A DNA stretch of 64,000 bases from Deltaproteobacteria bacterium (GTDB lineage: Bacteria > Desulfobacterota > Binatia > HRBIN30 > JACQVA1). Position numbers and translations under genes: made by a program. Of the stretch, positions 18,997-27,772 are shown one piece after another. The notes under the pieces were generated by a model, which was not told the DNA's origin, did no database searches, and saw only the letters and a program-made list of their open reading frames with translations. The stretch spans positions 1-64,000 of the forward strand of contig JACQVA010000069.1 of NCBI GenBank assembly GCA_016210005.1, in the 5' to 3' direction. Every line of letters begins with the position of its first letter. Position 1 is the stretch's first letter.

Positions 18997-20286
18997 CTAG
19001 GGATATGCCGGCACCGGCAGCTGCGGTCGCGGTGCAGCTGCGCCCGAGACCGCGCCCACCAGATACAACGAACCCGTCACCAGCACCGCTGCATCCGGCG
19101 GGACGCGCGCGAGTATTGCCGCTAGCGCTGCGCGCGGATCACTGATGGTTTCAACCGGGCAGAAACGCCTGAATTCGGCTGCCACCCGTTCGGGCGGCTC
19201 GCCCCGCGGAGGGAGCACCGAGGTAACGGTCGCCGAGCGCACCACTGGCCCGAGCCGCTCCACCATCGCGTGCCAGTGCTTGTCCCGCATCACCGCAAAC
19301 AGCAGGTGCAGCGGCCGCGCGCCGATCAGCACCGGCAGCTCAGCCACCACCGTGGCGATCCCGTCCTCGTTGTGCGCGCCGTCAAGAATCAACAGCGGTG
19401 CGGTCGAAACCACCTCGAGCCGGCCGGGCCAGCGCACGCCCGCCAAGCCGGCTCGCACCGCATCGGCGGTCACCCCAAAGCGCTCACGCACGCTGGCGGC
19501 TGCTGCCAGAGCGGTTGCGGCATTCTCGATCTGGAAGCGCCCGCGCAGGCCCAGCTTGATGCCGGCAACATCCCAGCCCAGGCCACGAAGCCGCAGCGTT
19601 CCGGTTCCGCCCACCTCGATCGCCTCGCTGGCATCAACCAGCGAAGCGCCTCTTTGCGCGGCGAGGTCGCGCAGCACCTGTTTGGCGGCAGCCGGCATCC
19701 GGCCGATGACAACCGGGCGGCCCGGCTTGATGATGCCGCCCTTCTCTGCCGCAATCGCCGTTATCGTATCGCCGAGATACTCCTGGTGATCACGCCCAAT
19801 CGTGGTGATCACCGCCGCCTCCGGGTCGATCACGTTGGTGGCGTCCAGACGACCACCGAGTCCGACTTCGATCACCGCGCAATCCACCGCGCGGCGGGCG
19901 AAGGCGAGGAGGCCGATCGCGGTGACGAACTCGAAGAAGGTCAACTCGATTCCCCGAATCGTGGCCGCGCTGTGGATCTCGCGGGTGTAGGCCACGACCT
20001 CGGTTTCGCTGATCTCCTCGCCGCCGATGCGAATCCGCTCGGTGAAGCGCAGCAGGTGCGGCGAGGTGTAGAGGCCGACCCGATGCCCCGCCGCCTGCAG
20101 GATGGCGTGCAGCATCGCCGCCACCGACCCCTTGCCGTTGGTGCCGGCGACATGGAGGCAGGGGTACTGGTGCTGGGGATCACCGAGCGCGCGCAAGGCC
20201 AAGGCCACACGCTCGAGCTTGAAATCCATGCCGCGCGCCGCTTCGAGGCGATACAACCAGGCGAGGGTGTCGCTGTACTCGCTCAT
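18997..20286 (-). CDS. folC: Folylpolyglutamate / dihydrofolate synthase
   Basis: A 429-residue Mur-ligase-like enzyme that adds glutamate to dihydropteroate and folates. The P-loop is HVAGTNGKGSVAAML, the folate loop region is YTSPHLLRFTERIRI, and ENAATALAAA and LILDGAHNEDG mark the central and C-terminal domains. The start at 20286 (MSEYSDTLAWLY) matches the family; a longer frame from a TTG at 20325 overlapping the trpA stop is possible. It follows trpA directly. In many proteobacteria accD sits between trpA and folC; here it is missing. Confidence 0.94.
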   Translation of the reverse strand: MSEYSDTLAWLYRLEAARGMDFKLERVALALRALGDPQHQYPCLHVAGTNGKGSVAAMLHAILQAAGHRVGLYTSPHLLRFTERIRIGGEEISETEVVAYTREIHSAATIRGIELTFFEFVTAIGLLAFARRAVDCAVIEVGLGGRLDATNVIDPEAAVITTIGRDHQEYLGDTITAIAAEKGGIIKPGRPVVIGRMPAAAKQVLRDLAAQRGASLVDASEAIEVGGTGTLRLRGLGWDVAGIKLGLRGRFQIENAATALAAAASVRERFGVTADAVRAGLAGVRWPGRLEVVSTAPLLILDGAHNEDGIATVVAELPVLIGARPLHLLFAVMRDKHWHAMVERLGPVVRSATVTSVLPPRGEPPERVAAEFRRFCPVETISDPRAALAAILARVPPDAAVLVTGSLYLVGAVSGAAAPRPQLPVPAYP

Positions 20287-20321
20287 TGCCGTACGAATGC
20301 CTACCGCCAACAGCGCCGCCG

Positions 20322-21155
20322 TCAAAGTGATCCGGTGGCGCTTTGCGGTGCTTGGCCACGACGCGTCGCCGCCTTGAGGCGGCCGATAAAATCTGCCACC
20401 TGGTCTACGAGATCGGCAGCACCCCCGCGCTCCTCGACGATGCGCATTATGGCCGAGCCCACTACCACCGCGTCGGCAAACTCAGCCACCGCCGCGGCTT
20501 GCGCTGGTGAGCTGATGCCAAAGCCGACTCCGACCGGGAGCCGCGTCTGGCGCTTCACCTTCTCAACCATGAGCCGCACCTCGGCGGGATCGATGGGGCG
20601 CACCCCAGTGACGCCGGTGACCGAGACGTAGTACACGAACCCGCGCGCGTGTCCCAAGACTTTGCGCATACGGGCGGCGTCGCTGGTGGGTGCCAGTAAG
20701 TGGATGATGTCGATCCCGGCGGCATCGGTGTGGCGGCGCAGCTCGGCATCTTCTTCCGGCGGCAGATCTACTACCAGCACGCCGTCAACGCCGACCGCCG
20801 CCGCATCGCGGGCAAAGCGCTCCGGGCCATAGCGAAAGATCGGGTTGTAGTAGCCGAACAGCACCACCGGCACGACCAGGGCGTGCTGCCGCAGTTCGTG
20901 CACCAACTCCAGCACCCGCGGCAACGACACGTTCTGCACCAAGGCGCGCTGCGCCGAGCGCTGCAGCACTGGCCCGTCAGCCGTCGGATCGGAAAACGGC
21001 ACGCCCAGTTCGATCAAATCCGCCCCCGCCTCCTGCGCGGCCAGCACCAGCGCCCGCGTTCGTCCCATGTCGGGATCACCGGCCATGATGAATGGGATGA
21101 GCGCCGCCTCGCCGCGCGCGCGCACGGCGGCGAACCGCTCCGCGATACGACTCAT
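20322..21155 (-). CDS. trpA: Tryptophan synthase alpha subunit
   Basis: A 277-residue TIM-barrel subunit that cleaves indole-3-glycerol phosphate and passes indole to TrpB. Conserved blocks: FIMAGDPD, ADLIELGVPFSDPTADGPVLQ-type loop (with the catalytic Glu and Asp), VLFGYYNPI, DGVLVVDLPPEE and a VGFGIS phosphate loop. Length is normal. It begins 7 bases after the trpB stop. Confidence 0.96.
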   Translation of the reverse strand: MSRIAERFAAVRARGEAALIPFIMAGDPDMGRTRALVLAAQEAGADLIELGVPFSDPTADGPVLQRSAQRALVQNVSLPRVLELVHELRQHALVVPVVLFGYYNPIFRYGPERFARDAAAVGVDGVLVVDLPPEEDAELRRHTDAAGIDIIHLLAPTSDAARMRKVLGHARGFVYYVSVTGVTGVRPIDPAEVRLMVEKVKRQTRLPVGVGFGISSPAQAAAVAEFADAVVVGSAIMRIVEERGGAADLVDQVADFIGRLKAATRRGQAPQSATGSL

Positions 21156-21162
21156 GAGCGGC

Positions 21163-22362
21163 TCACTCTCCCAGCGTCACACCGAGATAGGACGCGACCG
21201 TGTTCATGTCCTTGTCGCCACGGCCGGAGAGGTTGACGATAATGATCTGCTCGCGGCTCAAGCTCGGCGCCAACTGGGCGGCGTAGGCAATCGCATGCGC
21301 GCTTTCGAGCGCCGGAATGATGCCCTCGCTTTCCGCCAGTAAGCGCAAGGCGTCGACCGCCTGCTGGTCGTTGACCGCGACATAGGCCGCCCGGCCGGTG
21401 TCTTTCAGGTAGGCGTGCTCAGGGCCGACACCGGGGTAATCCAAGCCCGCTGAGATCGAGTGCGCGGGGCGGACTTGCCCGAGTTCGTCCACCAGCACAT
21501 AGGTCTTCTTGCCGTGTAAGACCCCGACCTGTCCCGCGCTGATCGAGGCCGCGTGGCGGCCGCTGTCGAGCCCCTCGCCACCGGCTTCAACTCCCACCAT
21601 CTTGACCTCGGCGTCGTCCAGAAAGGGATGAAACAGACCCATGGCATTGCTGCCGCCGCCGACACAGGCGATCAGGTAATCCGGCAGCCGGCCTTCGCGC
21701 TGGCGGATTTGGCGGCGGGCTTCGAGGCCAATGACCGACTGGAAGTCGCGGACGATCATGGGGTAGGGATGCGCCGACATGGTTGAGCCGACCAAGTAGT
21801 AGGTTGTGTCGACATTGGTGACCCAGTCGCGCAGCGCCTCGTTGATGGCATCCTTGAGCGTGCAACTGCCGCTTGCCACCGGGTGCACGGCGGCGCCCAA
21901 CAGCTTCATGCGAAAGACGTTCAGCGACTGGCGCTGCACGTCTTCGCTGCCCATGAACACCTCGCAGCGCAGCCCCAGCAGCGCGCACACCGTGGCGGTA
22001 GCCACCCCGTGTTGGCCGGCGCCGGTTTCGGCGATGATGCGCGCCTTGCCCATACGTCGCGCCAGCAGCGCCTGGCCGAGGGCGTTGTTGATCTTGTGCG
22101 AGCCGGTGTGACAGAGGTCCTCGCGCTTGAGATAGATCTTGGCGCCGCCCAGCTTCTCGCTCAGCCGCGCGGCCAAGTACAGCGGCGTAGGCCGGCCGGC
22201 GTAATCGGCCAGCTGCGACTTCAGGTCGCGGTGGAAATCGGCATCCCGCCGCAGCCGGCGGTAGGCCGCCTCGAGCTCCAGCAGCGCCGGCATGAGTGTC
22301 TCAGCGACGTAGCGGCCACCGTAGACACCAAAGTGGCCGTGCGCATCAGGCAGTCTGTGCAT
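21163..22362 (-). CDS. trpB: Tryptophan synthase beta subunit
   Basis: A 399-residue PLP enzyme that joins indole and serine. [13 protein letters not shown] near the N-terminus, [13 protein letters not shown] with the PLP Lys, and the phosphate-binding GGGSNAMG are all present. The ATG at 22362 ([12 protein letters not shown]) was preferred over a TTG six bases further upstream. It overlaps trpF by 17 bases. It is the TrpB1 type that pairs with TrpA. Confidence 0.96.
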   Translation of the reverse strand: MHRLPDAHGHFGVYGGRYVAETLMPALLELEAAYRRLRRDADFHRDLKSQLADYAGRPTPLYLAARLSEKLGGAKIYLKREDLCHTGSHKINNALGQALLARRMGKARIIAETGAGQHGVATATVCALLGLRCEVFMGSEDVQRQSLNVFRMKLLGAAVHPVASGSCTLKDAINEALRDWVTNVDTTYYLVGSTMSAHPYPMIVRDFQSVIGLEARRQIRQREGRLPDYLIACVGGGSNAMGLFHPFLDDAEVKMVGVEAGGEGLDSGRHAASISAGQVGVLHGKKTYVLVDELGQVRPAHSISAGLDYPGVGPEHAYLKDTGRAAYVAVNDQQAVDALRLLAESEGIIPALESAHAIAYAAQLAPSLSREQIIIVNLSGRGDKDMNTVASYLGVTLGE

Positions 22363-22954
22363 TCGCAATGAACCTTCGTACCAGTTCCGGGTCCTTCACT
22401 CCCGGGCGCGTTTCCACCCCGCTAGCCACATCCACCGCCAGCGGCCGCACCAGCCGCACCGCTGCCGCCACGTTCTCCGGCGTTAGCCCGCCGGCCAGAA
22501 TCAGCCGCGAGCGATCGCAGCCAGCGCTCAGCTCCCAGGCAAAGCGCCGGCCGGTACCGCCGGCCTGGCCCTCCACATAGGCATCTAGCAGGACGAAATC
22601 AACGTCATAGGCGGCCGCGGCCGCAAGTGCGGCGGCGTCGCGCACGCGCAGGGCTTTGATGACCTTGAGCGGCCAACCGCGGCAATCAGCCGGCGATTCG
22701 TCGCCGTGGAACTGCAACGCTCGCAGGCCCACCGCCCGCGCGATCTCGGCCACCCGCGCCCGGGCTTCGTTCACGAACACACCCACGGCACAGACCTGCG
22801 GCGGCAGCGCCGCTACGATCGCCCGCGCCGCCTCGGGGTCGAGGCAGCGAGGGCTCGGCGGGTAGAAGTTCAGCCCGATCGCCGCCGCGCCCGCCGCCGC
22901 CGCGTGCAGCGCGTCCGCGACATTGGTGATCCCGCAGATCTTCACTTTGACCAT
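22346..22954 (-). CDS. trpF: Phosphoribosylanthranilate isomerase
   Basis: A 202-residue TIM-barrel isomerase of the tryptophan pathway. It opens with [10 protein letters not shown], which contains the catalytic Cys. LQFHGDESP and [11 protein letters not shown] (the phosphate-binding end) follow. The ATG at 22954 matches the family start; the longer frame overlaps trpC in another frame. It starts 20 bases after the trpC stop and overlaps trpB. Confidence 0.95.
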   Translation of the reverse strand: MVKVKICGITNVADALHAAAAGAAAIGLNFYPPSPRCLDPEAARAIVAALPPQVCAVGVFVNEARARVAEIARAVGLRALQFHGDESPADCRGWPLKVIKALRVRDAAALAAAAAYDVDFVLLDAYVEGQAGGTGRRFAWELSAGCDRSRLILAGGLTPENVAAAVRLVRPLAVDVASGVETRPGVKDPELVRRFIANAQTA

Positions 22955-22974
22955 CAGAGCAGTCTTGCGCGCGC

Positions 22975-23769
22975 TCAGCGTCTCGGCGCCGGCTCGCGCT
23001 TGCGGCCGCGCAGCTCGTCGAGCTTGGCGCCCGGGTCGGGGGCGCGCATGCAAGCTTCGCCGATGAGAAACGCCTGCGCCCCTGCCCGCAGCAATCGCTC
23101 AACGTCGGCCCGCGTCTCGATGCCGCTCTCGGCCACCACGATGGTGCCGGCAGGAATCAGCGGCAACAGCCGCTCGCTGGTCGTCAACGAGGTACGAAAG
23201 CTGTGCAGGTCGCGGTTGTTGATGCCGATGAGCCGCGGCTTCACTCGCAGTGCACTTTCGAGCTCAGCTTCATCGTGCACTTCAACCAAGGCCTCGAGCC
23301 CCAGTGCCAGCGCCTGGGCGTGGAGGTCGGCGAGCAGGCTGCGGTCGAGCGCGGCGACGATGAGCAGAACGGCATCGGCCCCGCAGGCGCGCGCCTCGAG
23401 CAGTTGAAACGGCTCGATCACGAAGTCCTTTTGCAACAGCGGCAGGGTGACTGCGGCGCGGATTGCGGCGAGATAGTCGAGGCGGCCTTGGAAGAAGCGC
23501 TCGTCGGTCAGCACCGAGATGGCCGCCGCCGCATGGGCGGCGTAACAGCGCGCGATTGCGACCGGATCGAAATCGGCGCGGATTAGGCCTTTCGAGGGCG
23601 ACGCCCTCTTGACTTCAGCGATGATGGCGCCCGGGGGCTGCAGCGCGCCGGCAAAGTCGCGCCGGGCGGCGTGGAACAACGGCTGGTCACGTAGCGCCTC
23701 TGGCGGTGTAGCGCGCCGGCGGGCGCTCACCTCAATGCGTTTATGTGCCAGGATGTCGTCGAGAATCAT
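22975..23769 (-). CDS. trpC: Indole-3-glycerol-phosphate synthase
   Basis: A 264-residue TIM-barrel enzyme. Its N-terminal helix MILDDILAHKRIEV, AEVKRASPSKG with the catalytic Lys, LLQKDFVIEPFQ, INNRDLHSFRT and VVAESGI are all family signatures. The C-terminal 20 residues (DELRGRKREPAPRR) are basic and not conserved. It overlaps trpD by four bases. Confidence 0.96.
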   Translation of the reverse strand: MILDDILAHKRIEVSARRRATPPEALRDQPLFHAARRDFAGALQPPGAIIAEVKRASPSKGLIRADFDPVAIARCYAAHAAAAISVLTDERFFQGRLDYLAAIRAAVTLPLLQKDFVIEPFQLLEARACGADAVLLIVAALDRSLLADLHAQALALGLEALVEVHDEAELESALRVKPRLIGINNRDLHSFRTSLTTSERLLPLIPAGTIVVAESGIETRADVERLLRAGAQAFLIGEACMRAPDPGAKLDELRGRKREPAPRR

Positions 23770-24782
23770 GCTTGCGTAAACCGCACCAGCGCCTCGAGCT
23801 TGGCCCGCGCGCGGCCGCTAGCCACTGCCTCACGCGCCAGCGCCAGCCCCGCGCGCACGCTCGGGGCGCGATCGCCGGCGTAGATGGCGGCGGCGGCGTT
23901 GAGCAGCACCACCTCGAGCCGCGGCCCGGGGGTGCCGTCGAGCACCTGTCGCAGGATCTCCCCGGCCGCTGCCGCGGTCGCGGCGCCGCGCAGGTCGGTC
24001 AGATAACAGCGCGCCAGCCCGCATTCCTCGGGAGTCAGCCGGAACGAGCGCACCTGGCCCCCATGCCACTCGGCCACGGTCGTGCCCGCTGCCAGCGAGA
24101 TTTCATCGAGACCATCATCGCTGTGCACCACCAGCGCGTGCGCGCTGCCGAGCTCACCGAGAGCGTATGCCAGCGGTTCGACCCACTCGGGCGCGAACAC
24201 GCCCACCACTTGATGACGTGCCCCGGCCGGGTTCGACAACGGGCCGAGCAGGTTGAACAACGTGCGCACGCCGAGTTCGCGGCGCGGGCCGGCGGCATAC
24301 TTCATCGCCGGGTGAAACACCTGTGCGAACAGAAAGCCGATGCCGACCTCATCGATGCAGGCGGCCACCCGCTCCGGCGCGAGATCGAGATTGACCCCGC
24401 AAGCTTCGAGCACGTCAGCGCCGCCGACGCTGCCTGACATCGCCCGGTTGCCGTGTTTGGCCACGGTCAAGCCGGCCCCCGCCACCACGAACGCGGTTGC
24501 GGTCGAGATGTTGAAGGTGCCGCTACGATCGCCGCCGGTGCCGCAGGTATCGACCACCACCGCCGCGCGCGGCTGGATGCGTCTGGCCTCGGAGCGCAGG
24601 GCACGCACCGCGCCGGTAATCTCGTCGACCGTCTCGCCCTTCATGCGCAGCGCCACCAGCAGCCCGCCGATCTGCGCCGGCGTCGCCTGCCCCTGTATGA
24701 TCGCGCGCATCACCGCTTCCATCTCCGCCGCCTCGAGGTGGCGGCGCTCGACCACTCGGGCGATTGCGTCCCGCAGTTCCAT
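23766..24782 (-). CDS. trpD: Anthranilate phosphoribosyltransferase
   Basis: A 338-residue enzyme that joins anthranilate to PRPP. VDTCGTGGDRSGTFNIST (pyrophosphate loop), AKHGNRAMSGSVGGADVLEACG and FLFAQVFHPAMKYA are diagnostic. The start at 24782 (MELRDAIARVV) matches the family; 17 extra residues upstream are not supported. It is a separate gene, not fused to trpG. A 94-base gap separates it from trpG. Confidence 0.96.
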   Translation of the reverse strand: MELRDAIARVVERRHLEAAEMEAVMRAIIQGQATPAQIGGLLVALRMKGETVDEITGAVRALRSEARRIQPRAAVVVDTCGTGGDRSGTFNISTATAFVVAGAGLTVAKHGNRAMSGSVGGADVLEACGVNLDLAPERVAACIDEVGIGFLFAQVFHPAMKYAAGPRRELGVRTLFNLLGPLSNPAGARHQVVGVFAPEWVEPLAYALGELGSAHALVVHSDDGLDEISLAAGTTVAEWHGGQVRSFRLTPEECGLARCYLTDLRGAATAAAAGEILRQVLDGTPGPRLEVVLLNAAAAIYAGDRAPSVRAGLALAREAVASGRARAKLEALVRFTQA

Positions 24783-24876
24783 CTGACTACGCCCTCGCTC
24801 TACCGGCAACGCCGGCACCGTGCATGACCACAAGCTCCCGCTGACCGCCGCGCTGCTGCTGTGACGAATTGCCGTC

Positions 24877-25452
24877 CTATTGCCGTCGCGCCAGCAGCAG
24901 GAAATTCTTCAGCAGCACCTTGCCTTCGATGGTTAGGATCGACTCCGGATGGAATTGGATGCCTTCAACCAGCAACTGGCGATGGCGCACGCCCATGATC
25001 TCGCCTTCGGCGGTCCAGGCGCTGACTTCCAGACACTCCGGCAGCGTCTCCCGCTCGATCAGCAACGAGTGATAGCGGGTGGCCTGGAACGGATTCGGCA
25101 GCCCCCGAAATATGGTGCGGTCGTCGTGCAGGATCGGCGAGGTCTTGCCGTGCATGATGCGTGCAGCTCGCACGATGTTGCCGCCGAAAGCAGCGCCGAT
25201 CGACTGGTGCCCCAGGCAGACCCCGAGCAGCGGGATGGTGCCGGCGTAGCGTTGAATCACCTCGACCGAGATGCCCGCCTCCTTCGGCGTGCATGGCCCG
25301 GGCGAGATCACGATCATCTCCGGCGCCAGTTCGGCGATCTGCGGCAGCGCCAGGGCGTTGTTGCGAAACACGCGCACCTCCTCCCCCAACTCGCCGAGGT
25401 ACTGCACGAGGTTGTAGGTGAAGGAATCGAAGTTATCGATCATCAGCAGCAT
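24877..25452 (-). CDS. trpG: Anthranilate synthase glutamine-amidotransferase subunit
   Basis: A 191-residue class I amidotransferase. The nucleophile is in [10 protein letters not shown], the oxyanion region is VISPGPCTP, and the His-Glu pair is in [11 protein letters not shown]. It supplies ammonia to TrpE. It may also serve para-aminobenzoate synthesis, since no pabA is visible here. It starts 15 bases after trpE. Confidence 0.95.
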   Translation of the reverse strand: MLLMIDNFDSFTYNLVQYLGELGEEVRVFRNNALALPQIAELAPEMIVISPGPCTPKEAGISVEVIQRYAGTIPLLGVCLGHQSIGAAFGGNIVRAARIMHGKTSPILHDDRTIFRGLPNPFQATRYHSLLIERETLPECLEVSAWTAEGEIMGVRHRQLLVEGIQFHPESILTIEGKVLLKNFLLLARRQ

Positions 25453-25467
25453 GGTTCAGCACCCACG

Positions 25468-26940
25468 TCACATCGCTTCCGCCAGGCGCAGGGCTTGCAC
25501 CAGGGCGCGCGACTTATTGACGCACTCGGCGTGCTCGCGCTCGGGTACGGAATCATAGACGATGCCGGCACCGGCCTGGATGTACACCGTATTGCCGGTC
25601 ACCACCAGCGTGCGGATGGCGATGCAGGTGTCCATGTTGCCCGAGAAATCGAAGTAGCCGACCGCGCCGCCGTAGACGCCGCGGCGCACCGGCTCCAGCT
25701 CTTCGATGATCTCCATCGCCCGGATCTTGGGCGCGCCGGTGAGCGTGCCGGCCGGAAAGGTGGCGCGAAAGGCGTCGAAGCAGTCGAGCCCGCCGGCGAG
25801 CTCGCCGCGAACGTTGGAAACCAGGTGCATCACGTGCGAATAACGTTCGACCGCCAGGCGGTCGGTGACCGCCACCGTGCCGATACGAGCTATGCGGCCG
25901 ACATCGTTGCGCCCGAGATCGACCAGCATGATGTGCTCGGCGATCTCCTTCGGGTCGCTCACCAGTTCGCGCTCGAACTCGGCGTCTTGCTTCTCTTGGG
26001 TACCGCGCGGCCGCGTGCCGGCGATCGGCCGCACCGTCACCTCGCGCCCTTCCAGCCGCACCATCACTTCCGGTGAGGCGCCGAGCACGGTGTGGCCGCC
26101 GGTGCGCAGGAAGAACATGTAGGGCGAGGGATTCACCGTGCGCAGGCAGCGGTAGATGTTGAACGGCTGGGCCCGCAGGGGCGATTCGAAACGCTGCGCC
26201 AGCACCACCTGAATGATGTCGCCAGCGACGATGTACTCCTTGGCGCGCCGCACGATCGCCTCGTACTGCTCTTGGGTGAAGTTGGAGTCCAGCGGCGCCG
26301 CCGCCCGCGGCGCCGGCGCCGCCGGTACCGCCACCGGCTGGCGCAGCCGCTCGATCACGCGCTCCACCTTGGCGCAGGCGGCATCGTAGGCCGCCCGCAA
26401 GTCGGCGCCGCCGTCGAGATGCGCGTGCGCGACGACTTTGATCTTCTGCGCCATGTTGTCGAAGATCAGCAGCGTGTCGGCCAGCAACAAGTACAAGTCC
26501 GGCATGCCGAGGTCGGCGCGCGCTTGCTCCGGCAAGCGCTCGAAGAAGCGCACCAGGTCGTAGCCGAGGTAGCCGACCAAGCCACCGGAAAACCGCGGCA
26601 GCCCGGGCACCGGCACCGGCTGGTAGCGGTGCAGAAGGTCACGAACCGCTGCCAGCGGATCGCCGGCCGGTTGCGAGTCGGGCGGCCGGCCGGCGCGCTC
26701 AACTGTGACAATGTGGCCCTTGCTGTGCATCACCAGTTCGGGCGCCGCGCCGAGAAAGCTGTAGCGCGCCCACTTCTCGCCGCCGACGACGCTTTCAAGC
26801 AAGAAGGCGTCGCCGCCCTCGTCGATTTTGAGGAAGGCCGTAACCGGCGTCTCCAGGTCAGCGAGAATCTCGCGATAGACCGGGACCAGGTTCCCGCGCT
26901 GTGCCAGCACGCGGAACTCGTCGAACTCAGGCGTGTACAT
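25468..26940 (-). CDS. trpE: Anthranilate synthase component I
   Basis: A 490-residue chorismate-utilising enzyme. The N-terminal domain carries the LLES element (DAFLLESVVGGEKWARYSF) that binds tryptophan for feedback inhibition. The chorismate-binding domain has DIIQVVLAQRFE, GASPEVMVRLEG, PIAGTRPRG and GAPKIRAMEIIEELEP. Length is normal. It is the first trp gene, 91 bases after the SPOR-protein gene. No tryptophan-rich leader peptide or obvious attenuator is visible in that gap. Confidence 0.96.
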   Translation of the reverse strand: MYTPEFDEFRVLAQRGNLVPVYREILADLETPVTAFLKIDEGGDAFLLESVVGGEKWARYSFLGAAPELVMHSKGHIVTVERAGRPPDSQPAGDPLAAVRDLLHRYQPVPVPGLPRFSGGLVGYLGYDLVRFFERLPEQARADLGMPDLYLLLADTLLIFDNMAQKIKVVAHAHLDGGADLRAAYDAACAKVERVIERLRQPVAVPAAPAPRAAAPLDSNFTQEQYEAIVRRAKEYIVAGDIIQVVLAQRFESPLRAQPFNIYRCLRTVNPSPYMFFLRTGGHTVLGASPEVMVRLEGREVTVRPIAGTRPRGTQEKQDAEFERELVSDPKEIAEHIMLVDLGRNDVGRIARIGTVAVTDRLAVERYSHVMHLVSNVRGELAGGLDCFDAFRATFPAGTLTGAPKIRAMEIIEELEPVRRGVYGGAVGYFDFSGNMDTCIAIRTLVVTGNTVYIQAGAGIVYDSVPEREHAECVNKSRALVQALRLAEAM

Positions 26941-27031
26941 GGGAGCGACCCGGGTCAGCGCCCCTAGCTAGACGAACGTTGCAGTACGGCTCGGCCCAAG
27001 CTCGCCGGTGAGGGTGCGGGGGTTTCATTGC

Positions 27032-27727
27032 TCATTGCGCGGTAACGTAGGCGGCTTCTAGGTTCTCCAGCTTCTTGAGCCGCTGCTCCATTTCCTTGGC
27101 CTTGTCGTGGCTGGTGAAGCGGCCGACGCGCACGCGGTACCAGGTCTGCCCGCGCATGGGCGCTTGCAGGGTGTAGGCATCGTAGCCCTTCGCCAGCAGG
27201 CGGCGCGCCAGCGCGGTGGCTTGATTCGGGTCGGTGGTGGCGTACACCTGCACGGTCCAGCCAGCGTCGGCCCATTCCTCAGCCCGTCCGGCGCGTGCCG
27301 GCGTGGGCGAGGGCGTGGGCCGCGTTACCGCGGCGGTGGCCACTGCTGCTGCCTTTGCGGTTACGGTGGCGGTGGCCCGCTCCAGTGTCGGCGTCGCGAT
27401 CGCAGCCGCCCGCAACGCCACCGTGGTCGGTACGGCGACCACCGCCGGGGCTGAGGTCACGGCGGTCGCGGCGGCAGCGGGCACAGCGGCCTTGGGCGGC
27501 GCCGGAGCCGTCGCCTCGATCTCTCCCGCCTGCCTCTCGGGCAGCATCCGCTCGGCCGGCTTGCGGACCACGCGTTCTTCTTGCGCTAGGCGGCGCTCGA
27601 CCAGGTCCTTGCCGACCCAAATTCCGAACACGAAGATCAACAGCGACGCCACCAGGAAGCCCAAGGTCAGCACCAGCACGGCACCGATGCTCAAACCTGC
27701 GGAACTGCTTTTGCTCTTCTTCGGCAT
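27032..27727 (-). CDS. SPOR-domain inner-membrane protein
   Basis: A 231-residue bitopic protein: a short cytoplasmic start (KKSKSSSAG), one membrane helix at about 13-36, a long Ala/Thr/Pro-rich linker, and a C-terminal SPOR domain (about 153-231: WTVQVYATTDPNQATALARRL, WYRVRVGRFTS). SPOR domains bind denuded septal peptidoglycan, so a role in cell division or septum remodelling is likely (DedD/FtsN-like architecture). In other proteobacteria such a protein sits next to folC; here it lies between argS and trpE. Its stop overlaps (ATGA) a 23-codon open frame that may just be chance. Confidence 0.85.
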   Translation of the reverse strand: MPKKSKSSSAGLSIGAVLVLTLGFLVASLLIFVFGIWVGKDLVERRLAQEERVVRKPAERMLPERQAGEIEATAPAPPKAAVPAAAATAVTSAPAVVAVPTTVALRAAAIATPTLERATATVTAKAAAVATAAVTRPTPSPTPARAGRAEEWADAGWTVQVYATTDPNQATALARRLLAKGYDAYTLQAPMRGQTWYRVRVGRFTSHDKAKEMEQRLKKLENLEAAYVTAQ

Positions 27728-27772
27728 CGTCGTCTCCAGCCTCCAAACCCGCGCTGCCCGCCGTCGCCCGCG

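Noticed and set aside
26941-27031. trp leader peptide or attenuator before trpE
   Set aside because: No Trp codons, no antiterminator/terminator pair and no T tract in the 91-base gap. A 23-codon frame overlapping the SPOR stop has no tryptophan.
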